Assembly: GCA_037957365.1 (NCBI GenBank)
Contig: JARHVA010003186.1
Span: forward strand, 702,501-766,500
Direction of reading: 5' to 3'
Source: Torreya grandis
Taxonomy: Eukaryota > Streptophyta > Pinopsida > Cupressales > Taxaceae
DNA: 64,000 nucleotides
Every line of letters starts with the position of its first letter. Position 1 is the first letter of the stretch. Both the position numbers and the translations under genes were made by a program. Shown here one piece after another: positions 11,455-24,089 of this stretch. The notes under the pieces are model-generated. The model saw only the letters and a list, made by a program, of their open reading frames with translations, ran no database searches and had not been told where the DNA came from.

Positions 11455-14400
11455 ATGATGGTCACTACTGCACTACCTCAATTCATCAAAATTATCTTTG
11501 ATGCATAATTAGAAGACATTGAGGTTGGTGTAAACATAAGCTAGGAAACATTTTCATATCCTGAGGTGTATCCTGCTCTTAAATAAGCCAAAGAAAGACT
11601 TTATTCTTGAAGTAGCCTTGAAGGTACATACTTTGGAAATTACACCACCACATAGGTTCCACAACACTAATGTGGAGCACCTAATTCAACTTCCTGCATC
11701 CATCTAACTCGGTGAAATCATGGAACTTTTATTGGTAATGTCTAACAATGGGAAAATCTATTTATCTACGAATACCACTATATATGTGAATTAGGCTATG
11801 ATGGAATGAGCCACAGGTATGGTAGCACATGGATGCTCTATAGTGCCTTACAAATCAAAAGCTTCTCCAATTTTTCTTGAGATTAAGGAGGCCTATACCC
11901 ACGACAATCATGACATTCCTTTGGATGATATGCTAGATGAATTCATTGCATCTTAGTAGAATGTATTACTACACATTTTTGATAAACCATCAAAGACACG
12001 AAGGAGGCAAATAAAGGGGTCATTGATAATGTTCATCACATGATCCTATAGGGGAAATAATGTAATTAGCTAGAATTTTTTGTGGTTGAGCTTACAATGA
12101 ATATTATAAAAGTTATCATGTCTATAAAAAAAACTTTTCAATATCAATTTCTAGTGTTATTACTTATCTTTATACAGTAGAAGTCTCTCGAAGGTGTTGT
12201 CAATATAGATGTAGATTAATAGTTAGACATTACATTCCATAACCTCATTTGGAAACACAATAAAATCAGCTACCTTGCACATTGACATCTATTCAATGCA
12301 TGATGGGATGAACTCATGGAATTGGTGCTCAATAACCCAAGAATCACATTCCCTGTGATGCAATTTTTGGGACAACATGTAGTGGTGGTGAAGCTTCTAT
12401 AGGGAATTTATGTCCACATTCATGAGCTTGAAAAGGATCCATTTATGCTTTTTCCCTTTTTCATCGATATGCATATGGCCTAGAAGGAATTTATTCAAAA
12501 GAAAACTTTGGTGTATGCAAAGTGACCCCTTTACAAACAAATCCACCTAATGTTTCCATTCTATTGGATACCATATAGACTTCCTCAATAACATATGCTC
12601 TCTCAAATCAAGGAAATCACAAAGATCATGTGAGTCGTCACTCACCATCTCCTCCATGAAGGAAGACTTGTAGCTAGAAGCCCTATTTGGATGACCCACA
12701 TGTGCCTTAGATTATTGTGGAATATAAATGGTATATATTTCAAACTGATGAATAGGAATCCTATTAGACTATGATCATAGACATGGATAATGATTTATAT
12801 GAGTGAGAATATGAAAAAGAGTTTTTTTGTGGAAATGGTGCATACAATGTAAGTCCAAAAATAGGTCCCCCAATATTTTTGAGTATAATTTTCAACTTAT
12901 CTATAGTCCATTATTGTGGATAGAGGAATCTGAACTATAATGGATCTAAGCATAAATGATAGTAGGTGATCCAAGTAAAAATGATAGTAGGTGGCTTTAA
13001 TGAGTCCTCTCAGACCTAGCAAATTGATCCTCTTATTAAGAGTGCACCATAATTTCTCTAATGTAGGCATTGCATGTTACAAAGACATAAACTGACTACA
13101 AAAGAGGAAGAGTAGGAGGTTGCACCTATAGCCCAACAATCTACAATAGCTCCTATGTCCTTAGGAGGGATTGCATCATCATTTCCTGAGGACTCCCCTA
13201 GATTTGATCATCAAAAGGGACATGTGTCAAGGGAAATAGTGCATGGATCCATTATGATTTCCTCTTTATCATAATCTGATGAACCCCTCACTAATACTAA
13301 AGAGGTGGTGTTAAATTCACAAATACCAAAGGAAAATTAGGTAGCCTAAAAATAAGCATAATAAGTTATCATTATAGAAGAAGAAAGGAAGCAAACAAGT
13401 AGTAGAAGGAAGCAAAAAAACAAAAATATTTGGAGGCATAATAACCTCAATAGATCAAGGTGTTCCTACAAGTAGTGGATATTTAACCCATTGTTGTATT
13501 GCATAAACTAGTGATTATGGAGGACATTTCCCAACCACCTATGCAAATTTTTCTTGTGCTTATTGATATATCTATCTTGTCCATTAAAATTGTTCATATG
13601 GAGGAAAATCAATAGAAGCTCATTGAGGCCAAGAATGTGTGTAATTTGGAAATTACTATTAGGTTATTGAGGAGGTCAAGCACAAGCTTGCCATAGAGGT
13701 GGCATCAACATTATCTGAAGCTCCAACTCATTACACTCAGGAAGCCACAAAATATGGATTATGATCTACACCTCTCACCCCTTTTCCTCCATTGATACCA
13801 TAAATACCACTACTATGCCCATGTTGCCTAAGGATCCCCCCACTCTTTTATCATAGGTTGATGCTACATAGACCATTCCTTCACAACCACCATCTATGAC
13901 TCCACCTTTCACCTCTTCCACTTCTCAAACCATCCCAACCCTAGGTCAGGCCTCACCAAAACTTGATTCTATTATGATATCTAGGTTCTAACACTTAACC
14001 CTCATGGATGTTCCTTATAATCCCTCCTATCACACCATCTTTTCATTTCCCCTTACTTTGTTATAGCACCTTCTCACCATGACCTCCTCTATTATCTTTA
14101 TCATGCCTCCACCCACCACTAAAACATCTCTCAATGTTTCTAAACTTTCTTTGGCTAAGTAGTTAGAAGGTTCTTCTACGTTTTAAAATTTTATTGTGTA
14201 GATTATTGTTGCATTGTATAATAGGGTGTCCCAATTATAGTAGGATAACTCTGACCTATAGAGTATGCTAAGAAACACTATTAATTTTATTGAATACTCT
14301 TGCCCCACCCTTTACTCTCAATTTTTGGGCCTTGTTTTTATATTGGATTGCATGAAACTTCTAAATCTCATAGCCCAACTTATGCAGGATTGGGTGAGTA

Positions 14401-15060
14401 GTCAAAAGGTCAACCATATTGAATTATAAGTACATGATATCAAAGAGGATTAAAATTAGTTATGAAAACTTTTGGAGCTTTATCATGCTAACCTAACTAT
14501 TATAATTGGCCAAGCCACAATTATGGCCCATGGGTTGATCGACTAGAAATCTGAAGTGGATGTGGTATGGAATGGTGTGCTTCTTAAATTCACCACTATG
14601 AGTTCTTATAAATCCACCATGCATGATCCCACTATCACTTCTACTGGGTTTACATCCACATTTCAAGTGTTGGTGCAAGCTTGAGACTCATTTATGTACC
14701 ATTTGTAGGCTTGGTAGACTTAGATGTTATGCAATAATTTTTTTGGGGTCCAAGCATAGCATCATGTTGAGAAACTCACTCATTTACATGTGAACATCTC
14801 TAAAAAAATGACTATTATTAAATTTTCCCTCTTTTACTATAGATAATGATACTTCACAATTATTTTACACTCATATTCCTTTATGGGCAGTTTTATATAG
14901 CATCCAAGAGTATTTTATTGATTGGTAGAATTATAAGATGGATGTGGCTAAATTTGATAGTACTATCACTCCACTCATTTATGTCCTTGTTATTCCTCTT
15001 AGTCAACTCTAGCAAGAGCTACACCAGATAAAGACTACTACTTTGAATTCTTTGTAGAGT
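11455..15060 (+). pseudogene. Additional ORF (aORF) between pol and 3' LTR of element 1
   Basis: Sense-strand coding remains extend over ~3.6 kb. One frame runs 12295-12771 with eight in-frame stops and no frameshift. Others cover 11455-11640, 13130-13470 (ending in a Lys/Arg/Gln-rich basic patch near 13380-13420) and 14040-14690. The last contains LIAQLMQDWVSSQK (with Gln codons decayed to stops), matched by LLAQLTKDWLAAHK in element 2's corresponding region. The region is therefore a shared extra protein gene of this lineage. I recognise no catalytic domain. Layout: N-terminal globular part, basic linker, helical C-terminus. Confidence 0.65.
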
Positions 15061-15403
15061 GATCCATCCACTTCACAACCACTAATTACCTTTGTTTCTC
15101 TATCGATGCCTCCTCCATCTAACTAAGTTTTTTTTAATTGGGGAATTTTGAAATTTTGCTTGTCATCCTTTTTATTTGGTAAGACCACAAGAACCACACA
15201 ACTAGTCTATAAAAAACCCAAAAGGGTGGTATATTGACTTGTTTCTTAGTTTAAACCCTATAAAGGTGGTTAAGTAGTGTACAAGGGGTGAAATTTTATA
15301 AACAACACCTTGAGAAATATATGGTTTTAATGCATTCTACCTACTTTTTATTCTATGGACTCTTAATTCTTTGTGATCTTGTCTCAGGATGAGATAAAAG
15401 TTT

Positions 15404-15416
15404 AAGTTTGGGAAAG
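15404..15416 (+). other. Polypurine tract of element 1
   Basis: AAGTTTGGGAAAG abuts the 3' LTR start TGTTAG. The same arrangement occurs in element 2 (AAAGTTCAAGAAAG before TGTTGA), with similar sequence ~150 bases upstream in both. Confidence 0.7.
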
Positions 15417-16250
15417 TGTTAGTCAAGTAATGTGTACACTAACTAATCTCATCTATGTATGTGCCACATGGACAAGGATTATGGTTTCTTTTTGGTAAAG
15501 TAGTTATCCTATAAGATATTTTATGAAGATATTCTATGTTCAGCTAGGATCATGTACATGGAGTATTTGTAACATAATACAAGTTGACATACTTGGATGC
15601 CAAGTATAGCCTTCATGGTTATAGCAATATTGTTTTTAAGATTATGTACTCTTGCAAACTATAGTAGAATAGGTTAGACAGTGTTAGATAGTGTTGGATA
15701 GTATTGGTTAATATTATATTTGGGACTTTTGAGTAAATCCTAAGATCTTTATAATGAAAGTGTAATGAGTGTTTCATGATATGAATATTGTAAGCTAGCT
15801 TTGTGCTTATTATGTGAAATATATCTTTTGGGTAATGATATGTGTTATAAGACTATCTCTTATGAAATTGCTTTTATCTTCTAATTGATATTATCTACTT
15901 ATTATGAAGTCAGGTGATATTGCATAATAACCTCATGAATTGATAATCTTTTGTTGTAAATGTCTATAAATTACTTTCATCTATTTGAAATCTTATTATA
16001 TTAATTAGTATCAAAAAGGTCCTTTTCTCTACAAGTTTGACAACTTTGTCATCATATCTACTTTTTACCATTAAAAATATGTCAAAGTAGATAGACATAG
16101 GATTACTCAATATTATATAAACTTCTATGATCTTAGGATAGAAGTTGAATATTGAGTAAATATTTTCCCTTCCTACAAGGTGTTCCTCAAATTTTAGGAG
16201 TTACCCCTATAATTAGCATGTTATGGTGTACCCATAAACCTTTGCTAACA
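15417..16250 (+). repeat. 3' LTR of element 1
   Basis: 834 bp, TGTTAG...CTAACA, aligned along its length with 2201-3059. Differences are mostly transitions plus small indels. Confidence 0.87.
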
Positions 16251-16255
16251 TATAT
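16251..16255. repeat. Target-site duplication of element 1 (right copy)
   Basis: TATAT, identical to 2196-2200. Confidence 0.75.
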
Positions 16256-16975
16256 TTCAACACCTAGCCTCTTAGATGACACTCCTTGAGCATCCATATC
16301 TCCATAGAGCAAGTCTCTTTCCTAGAGTTAGATCACTAGGTCTTATTATGAAAACTCAATCAAATATTAGATTCAAGTTCTAATTGAGGATTTAAATTAT
16401 ACACCTATCCCCCATCTCATTTTAAACACTCTCAGTGCCCCAGAGGAGAAATATCAAATCCCCTATCCACCCATCATCATCATCCAACAAAATGGAGGTT
16501 GTTAATACAATGTGATTTAGGGCTAGATTCTAATCTCCTTCCTCATTCTTTTCCTTAGGTCTAGCCTTGTCATATATAATTCACATTTATATATGAAATT
16601 TATAGGGCATATTCAGCCTGATAAAGTTAACCAATTTCCCTGAGTCATCCAACTAAACCATTCTCATCTTGGCATTCTTAATATTGATTAGGATTTTCAC
16701 CTCCACATCATTACCATTACTAAGGGACCTTGAAGTTATATTTCTACATAATTAGAAACTCTTAACAAGCAATGTGATGCAATAAAACTTTTTTGGTTCT
16801 TTCATGGGCATCCCTTTCCTCTTATCATCCCAAATCCCATACCAACAAATGATTATCACAATCTTTAGTTCCACCCATCATCCATCTATTATTCAATTAT
16901 CTCAGCCCATCCTTGGGAATTGAGTGCACAATTTAGTGTGTGTTATTCACATGCATACAATACTACATATATATT
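16256..16975 (-). other. Relic E, region after protease
   Basis: Minus-strand continuation of relic E beyond its protease. Some protein-like stretches are visible but no family motif. E is cut here by element 1; its remainder should lie left of 2196. Confidence 0.4.
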
Positions 16976-17225
16976 TTATATCCAAGGGCATCCTAAAAAC
17001 ATTATAAATTCCCATATATTGGATAAAACTAAGAGTGAAGTAAAACCTATTGTAAATCCCACCTTAATTGGTAAAAAAATACTCCCAAGAGTGTTATGTC
17101 TCTTATCATCAAGTCTTTTAGTTAATTTTTTTGTATTCATCAAATCCTCATGTGTATATCCAAAACTAGTAAGGATTGACATGGTGAAAACAATTTCACT
17201 TTATCCATTATTTACCATGATATTA
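16976..17225 (-). pseudogene. Aspartic protease of relic E
   Basis: On the minus strand the frame reads GYTHEDL, DDKRHNTLGSIFLPIKVG and ends in FLGCPWI, the characteristic plant gypsy protease tail (normally LLGRPWIH). Just upstream, at about 17190-17222, the active-site loop reads VNNG then a stop and SEIVFTM. It aligns with VMIDNGASKNVCTM in element C, so the catalytic Asp is Asn here. The copy is inactive. Confidence 0.7.
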
Positions 17226-17739
17226 TGTATAGGCTACAAATTAATTTAAGCATGTACAAAATAATAAATTTAAACTAGAATCATCTTGAAAAATCTCACT
17301 GTCATCAAATATAATTATAGATCATTGTATAAATTTACTTTTAAGTGACCAATAATACCACCTAATACATGCACATATGTCTATAGAGGAGGTTATGCAT
17401 TATAATTCATATGCACCTAAGGATTAGTCTTAGTTTCTATTTTTGCATGGTTATGAAAGGGATCAAAAAATATTTTCAACTTTGAATTTCCTTTAGGTTA
17501 TGGTTAAAAATCATTCATAGATATTTTAAGATCAAAAAAATTATCTTTAATGAGACCCTAAATCTTATGTATTATCCAAATACATATATTTTTATAATTC
17601 CATTTAAATCTATGGTAACCACAATATGAATTATTTCCATGTCCCTTAGGTAGAGTAACACACATATGAACCTATTTTGTGGTAGGGAGAGATATTAGGT
17701 TGCATTATGCTAACTTATATAATAGCTTATGAGGAGGTT
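17226..17739 (-). other. Relic E, gag-protease spacer
   Basis: AT-rich sequence between E's gag and protease. The corresponding interval in C is similarly featureless apart from its tandem duplication. Confidence 0.35.
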
Positions 17740-18320
17740 TAGATAATGGTAAAAAATTCCTCTTTCTCTTATTGGATAAGACAAGCTTATTAGTAAGTTG
17801 TGAAACTATATTAAATATTAATTTTTCCTAATTATTAGAACCATTTTTTGAAATTGTATCTTATTTTATTTGAAACTTTATAGTTGAATCATTTGGATAA
17901 TTAGGCACATACTTTATCTTATTCAAAGATATGAGCTTAACTTATCAGTATCTAATTATATGACATAACTCATCAAATAATAGGAATCTATTGAACATAA
18001 TAGACTCATTGAGATGGGAGAGTAAATTTTTATTAAATATATCTTGTAGATCATTATTAGCTTTGGTTTTTTCATCTTATAAATCATAGTCTTGTCTTAA
18101 ATCACATAGTCACTAATTGGTTCATTGGATCATTGATTAAGTGTTAAAATTTATGCATTATAAAATTGAACATTGATATTAATCTAAAAATACTCTATAA
18201 ATTTATTAGACAAAGGATTAAGTTATTTAACTCATTAAAATGGAAGATCATGTTACAAATTAATGTATAATCCTTAAGACTTCACATAAATAACTTAGTT
18301 AATAACATGTCATTGGATGT
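17740..18320 (-). pseudogene. gag: gag of relic E, C-terminal half
   Basis: Minus-strand gag sequence collinear with gag of element C (46720-47050). Immediately at the edge (18315 downward) it reads SNDMLLTKLFM then a stop and SLKDYT, matching SNDKVLTKLFLRNLKGYD in C. The preceding part of the same gag is found on the other side of element B at 28153-28300, so B interrupted this gene. The edge at 18320/18321 is where B's LTR begins. Confidence 0.75.
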
Positions 18321-19530
18321 TGATTTAACCTTTTAGGGTTTAACTATGTAAATCTTATGTTTAGATAAAGGGTTGAGATGTCTAAATCACTTAAATAAAT
18401 ATGAAATAATTAAGTATTTATTTTTTATTTAATATGAACTTATTTAAATTTCTAAAAATAGTAATAAATATGCATAAATATATACTTATCTAAAAACTTA
18501 TTATCATGGATGATCTGGGTTCTAAAGTTCAGATCTGGGTAGTTTTGAGAGTTATCAATAGGATTCTGGTGTCCATCTACTCACTAGATAGTAGCAACTA
18601 GTATGGACAGTAGTTCCATGTTTGTGTAGTTTCCTCCAAGTGGTGGTAGTGTCCCCTTTGTAATACTATTCTTATTTTCTAAGAGCACCAATGCCTATGT
18701 TTTTAGGTCAAGTTCTTGCATGCATGAAACTTGGAGCTTTCTATTGTGCTTGAAAAACCTGATTTAGTGTGCAAGCCTTAATCCTCCTTACAAAGATGTC
18801 ATGAGTAGTATTTTTGTGTTTAGTAGGGTGGATTGGACATCCTCAACACCTTAATGTGAAGATAAGTACCTACATACCAATACTTTGAAGAGGGATAAAG
18901 ACCAATGTAGGTCTCCCACCTAGTACTTGATGCAAGTGCAAGTGAATGTTAGAATGAGAGTTGGCTTGGATGCCTTGAATGTGATTGAGCTTTGAAATGT
19001 TTGAAAACTAAGATTAGGACCATTTTATGTGGTAGTATGTAGAAGTAAGGTATAATAAGGATCAAATACCTTGATTTTATTCAACTTTGTCTTTGGTTTG
19101 AATAACTTTTGCATCTATTTTCCATCTAGTGAATAAAGGTGAATTAGACTTGTATTTATAGGGTTCTATTTCTTATACAAATAATAAAATATGCTTAGGC
19201 TGACCTTAGGATGGGTACACATTTAAAAAAAAATCTATTGGGAAGAGTTATGGCTAAGAAAAGTAGCATCCAGTTGGGGACACTAGTGCCATGTGGTCAT
19301 AGTGTTCCAAATGTGGTGTTAATGTCTTATTTGAAGACTACTAATCAAGTTAGATTAGGATATGAGAGGATAGTCTTAAGACTATGTTTTGACTAACTGT
19401 AGATGAATTTGGTTTATTTAATGACTAGAAAATTAATTCTAAGGCTTTAGGATAGGTTTAGGGCTAATCTAGGAATAGGGTAACTCAAGCAACACTCTTA
19501 GCATCCAATTGACACTTTTAGGTGATTACA
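18321..19530 (-). repeat. 3' LTR of element B
   Basis: Plus strand begins TGATTTAACC and ends GGTGATTACA. Aligned with 26927-28152 over the full length, including the motif gtttagataaagggttgagatg-like block and the shared end at tccaatt.acacttttaggtg. It contains several short internal repeats around GTAGTGTCC. Confidence 0.87.
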
Positions 19531-19543
19531 GTTGCCCCCTTGT
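19531..19543 (-). other. Polypurine tract of element B
   Basis: On the minus strand CAAGGGGGCAAC directly precedes the LTR start TGTAATCACC, a textbook plus-strand primer site. Confidence 0.8.
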
Positions 19544-20640
19544 AATGTATCAAAGTGAAATGACTAGTATAAAGGAAAAAAATCATACTTATACTTACCT
19601 TGGAATTGAAGCCTATGTATTTGAGTCTAAGTATGTGAATCTAGGTCTACATCTGTGGAACATGATCTAAAGCAATGTCTTGTAATGAAACATGCAAAAA
19701 TCAATCCTTACTTAAGAGATGATCAAAATAAAAAGAATATGATGATATAATGTAATTGAGAAAAGCTAAGTAAAGAGAGGAAAGGAATGAATACACCTCA
19801 TTGGGTATGCAAACTAATGCATGAACCTGGTGATAACCTATGTGTGAGAGTGTACATAGTAATCATATCATTGAATAGCTTGGACTGAGCTAATGGCTTA
19901 CTCAATCCTCATATGGGTGGATCAATAACTCAATCCAATTTTTACTCCATCATTTCCCACCCCTACTCAATGGATCTTGATCTTTGTGAATAGCCTAAAT
20001 AATACTATAAGTGTGTCTAACCCTCTCATGTAGGTAGCTTAATAAATCAAGTAGACCATGACTCCATCATTTCCCACATGTGTGAAGTATATGCATCTAT
20101 AATTGTACTATGAAAAGTGTTGAAATTATCTAAGTAAATATAATTATGTATTCATCTTCGTGGCCACTCGGGTATATTGGGTGGCTCTGGGCCACTCAAG
20201 AATGCCAACTACTATATATAGAGTAAGGCATGAATATAGTAAAAACTTAGAATGTGATAGAAATTATATACAATGTAGAGAATGACATGGAGTTTTCCAT
20301 TCCATCTAATCAACCTATTTGAAGAGAAATATATAAAAACTATGTGCCACACACATGCCCCCAATTTGGTATCTAAGTATATTGAATCCAAACTTAGTAT
20401 GTAATAGTTGAATCGGTGTAACTAAACTAAATGTATGATTAATCATGCCATGCATGATGCTCCCAAATCTAAGCAATTGGTATGAATTTGAGCTAAAATG
20501 AATTTATCTAATCTAAATCTAAAGATAACTATCAAACCTGTGACTATATTTATGCAAATTTGTATTATCCCTGGTGTACTAGTCTGAATGATCTAAACTA
20601 TCCTGAAGCTAGGGCTATTCAACATTAGTGCCCTATAATG
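19544..20640 (-). other. Element B interior, non-coding
   Basis: I see no protein motif. A C-run module (catgccccc near 20355) resembles those near element C's 3' LTR. Confidence 0.4.
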
Positions 20641-20838
20641 GACAATAGTTCCCTATGGTGCTAGTGTCAAGTATAGTAAAATATTCCACATTTTATTTTT
20701 TTTAAGTTTCAGTTGTGTGCTCCAAGTTTTGTCCGTATGCATTTCAGTTTTTAGGTACTGAAGTTTTTGACACAGAGCATGGGCACGAGTTTCATTTTTG
20801 CCTATTTTTTGTCTAAGTATCAAAGTTGAGTAGAAGTT

Positions 20839-21677
20839 GCCAAGTGTCATCAACCAAGACACATTACAATTTCTAGAAGTTGAGTAAAACGTGCCATGTG
20901 TCTTGTTATAACTCAGTGGAGCACAACAAGTGTCAGCATCCATGTTTCAAGTTTCTTATGAGTTTCAAAAACTCCTTTTGATAAGATTTTCTTAGTACAC
21001 ACAGAGGGCGCCAAGTGGAAACTGTGGAAGGTTTCAATATGTTTTTCTAAAAACAACATAAGCCACCATGTGTCCCTAGCTAAAGCTTAGCAAAAGCTAC
21101 CATGTGTCCCTAGCTAAAGCTCAATAGAAGCTGCCAAGTGTCAACATCTACAATTTCTTCATTTTATTTCATTGTTAATTAAAAGACTGTGGTGGGCCCC
21201 AGGTTTTGTTTCTAAAGTAAGTGGAAGCTACCAAGTGTCACCATCTATATGAATCTAAAATGAGTCATGAATGTTTCTATAGTGTAACTAAAGCTCAGTG
21301 GAGACTGCCATGTGTCACCTTCTACAAGATTTTCAAAAAGTATATAAAGCTTCTATAGATGAGTGGATGCCGCCATGTGTCACTTGTTAAAGATCAACAA
21401 AAAGTGCCACCTGTCCTCATTCCCCTTTTGAAGCTACTTGGGTAAGAAGTGTTGTGGGTCCCATTTTCTATAATTTGATAAAGTTTCAAAGCAGTGGACT
21501 GTGATAGATGTCAAAGATGGAATACCCCGATACAAAAACATATTAAAGAGTATAAGTTACGTGGAAAGTGCCGTGTGTCTTCTGTAAGTGCCACGAAAGC
21601 TGCCAAGTGTCATTTTCTAGTGCCTCCTAAATAATGAGATGGTTTTCAAGTAGACTAAGTAGAGCATGCCAAGTGTC
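20839..21677 (+). repeat. Array of GCCANGTGTC motifs (12 or more copies)
   Basis: Copies start at 20839, 20893, 21065, 21099, 21133, 21230, 21307, 21372, 21416, 21570, 21602 and 21668, with weaker ones at 20925, 21010 and near 21700. Most are preceded by a partly conserved (G)TGGAAGCT/AAAGCT block, giving a loose 30-90 bp unit. GCCACGTGTC would be a G-box/ABRE-type element. Many copies have CATGTG, the expected CpG-decay product, and others have CAAGTG. Regulatory function is inference. Confidence 0.6.
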
Positions 21678-21735
21678 CTTGCCTATTTCACAGTGAAGAG
21701 CGTCATGTGTATCTAATTCAACCAATGAACTTGTA

Positions 21736-21921
21736 GGAGACTAAATGTTTCAGATCTAAAAAATATCTTTTGTTAAACACTTCCAGTTAAGTTCTAGTTT
21801 GGTTAGGCCATTGGGATTTGATCATGCAGGAGACTAAACATTTTAGATCCAAAGAATATCTTTTGTTAGACACTTCCAGTTCAGTTAGAGTTTAATTAGA
21901 CCATTGGGTTGGGAACGTGTA
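21736..21921 (+). repeat. 93-bp tandem duplication
   Basis: Two consecutive units start with AGGAGACTAAA at 21735 and 21828. They share a block with aatatcttttgtta, acacttccagtt and ccattggg. It lies directly upstream of the TATA-like site. Confidence 0.7.
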
Positions 21922-22540
21922 GGCAATCTAGAGCCAGTCCTATGCTCTAAATATAGGTGCAGATGAGGGGAAGAGGGGATCAGATATCATCATCAGAAGA
22001 GAGAGAATTTTTTACAAGAGATTGTTATCAAGAAGTTTTTTTAGACTTTCTTGATGTGACCAGTAATATCATTTGTCTTTTTTTTATTTTATTGATTTAT
22101 AAAGTTTGTATAACTGTGCATGTATATGTGCCTTTTATGTGACTGGAAAATAAATAAGAAGACTAAGTTTTGTGCCTTTGTTGATATTTACTGTGTTATT
22201 TCAAAATCATCTAAGTTGTGAGCTTTTGATTCTATTTGTTTTCATCTTTTACATTGATCATGCATTGATTGCTCTTCAATGTAATTGACTCCTAAAGATA
22301 GCTTTATTGTGCTTAGTATTAAGGATCGAATTAAACTCAAGCGCATCGCCATAGTTAAAATTTTCTTTCATTGCATTTGTGTTTTTATTTAATTTCTATC
22401 CTTTTTCCTACAATACTTTTGAGATAAAGAAGATCCAGCTTCTTTAAAATCTGGAGGTCGTTTCAAGTTGCAAGTCCCACATTCCTAAAACTTCCCATTG
22501 TTGGTGTTGGAAACAGCAAAATTCTAAGCATCAACATGTC

Positions 22541-23000
22541 CCAATTTAGGTTTTAATGTCTACCTAGTCTGATTTTTAAGTGATTTAAATTGAATTCAAA
22601 GTCTCTATTCTATTATATGCCTACAAGGAGTCTAACATCTGAAATTGAGCATGTGTGTTGAAATGTATATGTGAATATAAAAATAAGAGCCTGATCTCTA
22701 TGACAAATCCTTATGAATTCCCCCTCTTTTAAAGGTAGTTTTTAAACATATGTAATAACTTCCCTCTAAATAAATAGCTCTACAAATGTGTTAACTAGAG
22801 CATGTGCATGATATTCCAATATAATGTATAAACATAACATTAAAATGTAAATGTATTTGAGCATAAGTAGGTAATGTAAGATCTATGTTATAATATTGCA
22901 TTACACAAAGGTGTCAACATAGATGTAATCAATGTATAACATAAAATTTGAGTAAATACCTAGGGAGTGTGGCATGATGTCCATCACAGCACCTAAGTAG
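22541..23000 (-). other. Element B interior, non-coding
   Basis: No recognisable coding or RNA feature; AT-rich. Confidence 0.35.
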
Positions 23001-23012
23001 TAAGGGTAGATG

Positions 23013-23310
23013 CATGAGGTCCCTCATGGCATCAAAAATTGGTGTGTGTGCAACAAGAAAGTATAAGTGTCATGGTGTAGAAGCATACATACAATCGCAT
23101 GAGGCATGTAAAAGATAAGACAAGTGGATAAAATATAAGGGACATGGGCACATGTCACTAAATATGAGAATGAAGACATAAAAGGACATGTTCAAATGTC
23201 TACATACACAAGCAACAAGAAATTTGTCTTACATCCACATAAAAGGACATGTTCAAATGTCCACATATAGAAGAAATAAAATCACACACAAGGGACATGG
23301 GCACATGTCC
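23013..23310 (-). repeat. Hairpin array of element B
   Basis: Five short palindromes: CATGAGGTCCCTCATG (23013-23028), GACATGGGCACATGTC (23141-23156), GGACATGTTCAAATGTCT (23184-23201), the same with TCC (23245-23262) and GGACATGGGCACATGTCC (23293-23310). Loops are short and stems 6-7 bp. An equivalent array with the same GGACAT...ATGTCC stem occurs in element C at 44354-44462, at the corresponding place between coding part and 3' LTR. Confidence 0.7.
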
Positions 23311-24089
23311 AAGGCATAAAAATAGATAAGTGATATAAATTTGAATAATAATAGCATATTTGAATGCCCTCGAAGATGGAATAAGCATAGGAAACACAAT
23401 CAATTATAATCTAGGAAAACTAGAAATGAAAGCATGTATAACTATGTAATACAAATCTATGTAGATACAAGGATGCATATATACTAAGTATAACTAGTGA
23501 TAGTTAGAAAAACTCTTCGAAATGAGGATCAATTATCAATATCAAGATAAATTAATAAATAACTTGAATGTATAGTATGTAAAGATAAAACTTGGTTATA
23601 ACAACTATATAGGAGATGACCCTAATGGGTAGATGTATCAAATGTATAAACCTCCCTAATGGGTAGGTATGATAGTTGGTCTAGATTAGTGTAGTGGACT
23701 ATATTCTTATCTAGAATCTATAAGCACTTGACAAGAATAAGTGAAGCATATGTGTATGATAAAACTGACTATACTAAGATAGCTAGAAATATGCAATATC
23801 TAACAAGTAGTAGAAGTGTAAACATATAATTTATATAATCTATAATTTTTATGTTTTTGAAATATTTAAATGTTTTTTTTCTTAACATGTTATATTTTTT
23901 TGTATTCTCTGAGTATAATCTATGTACAAGAAAATATAAATAAACTATGTACAAGGAGAGAAAAAAGAATTAAATATTGGAAATGTAAATGAAACATTAT
24001 ATAAAGTGTAATGTCTCTATAGACCCAATATCACATTTATGGGATGTGGATAATCAAAATATGGATCTGGTGAAAGATCATTCAGTGTC
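23311..24089 (-). other. Element B interior, non-coding
   Basis: AT-rich. Short minus ORFs here show no motif. Confidence 0.35.

Larger units (their letters stand above)
2201..16250 (+). mobile_element. Element 1: 14-kb Ty3/gypsy (Tat/Ogre-like) LTR retrotransposon, decayed
   Basis: The element is bounded by two diverged LTRs and a perfect TATAT duplication. Its internal order is primer-binding site, an ORF upstream of gag, gag with zinc knuckles, protease, a long linker, RT, RNase H, integrase, a ~3.6-kb extra reading region, and a polypurine tract. RT before integrase defines Ty3/gypsy. The upstream ORF plus the long region before the 3' LTR resemble the Tat/Ogre lineage. All frames carry many stops. 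In one 117-bp LTR stretch I counted about 17 differences between copies, so the insertion is old. It lies within relic E, whose protease resumes to the right. Confidence 0.88.
20650..22540 (+). repeat. LTR-like segment inside element B with promoter-like organisation
   Basis: This interval differs in composition from the rest of B. In plus orientation it has a short-motif array (20839-21677), a 93-bp direct duplication (21736-21921), a TATA-like CTCTAAATATAGG (about 21945) followed by a purine-rich GA stretch (21965-22010), an AATAAATAAG signal (22151) and an end resembling ...GCATCAACA at ~22535. This looks like U3-R-U5 of a solo LTR, but I could not find matching termini or a target duplication. 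Confidence 0.35.

Noticed and set aside
16920..17249. 109-codon plus-strand ORF
   Set aside because: It lies opposite the protease of relic E, whose motifs on the minus strand are recognisable; the plus frame has none.
20653..20943. 96-codon minus-strand ORF
   Set aside because: It overlaps the LTR-like segment and the GCCANGTGTC array; no domain and no conserved context.
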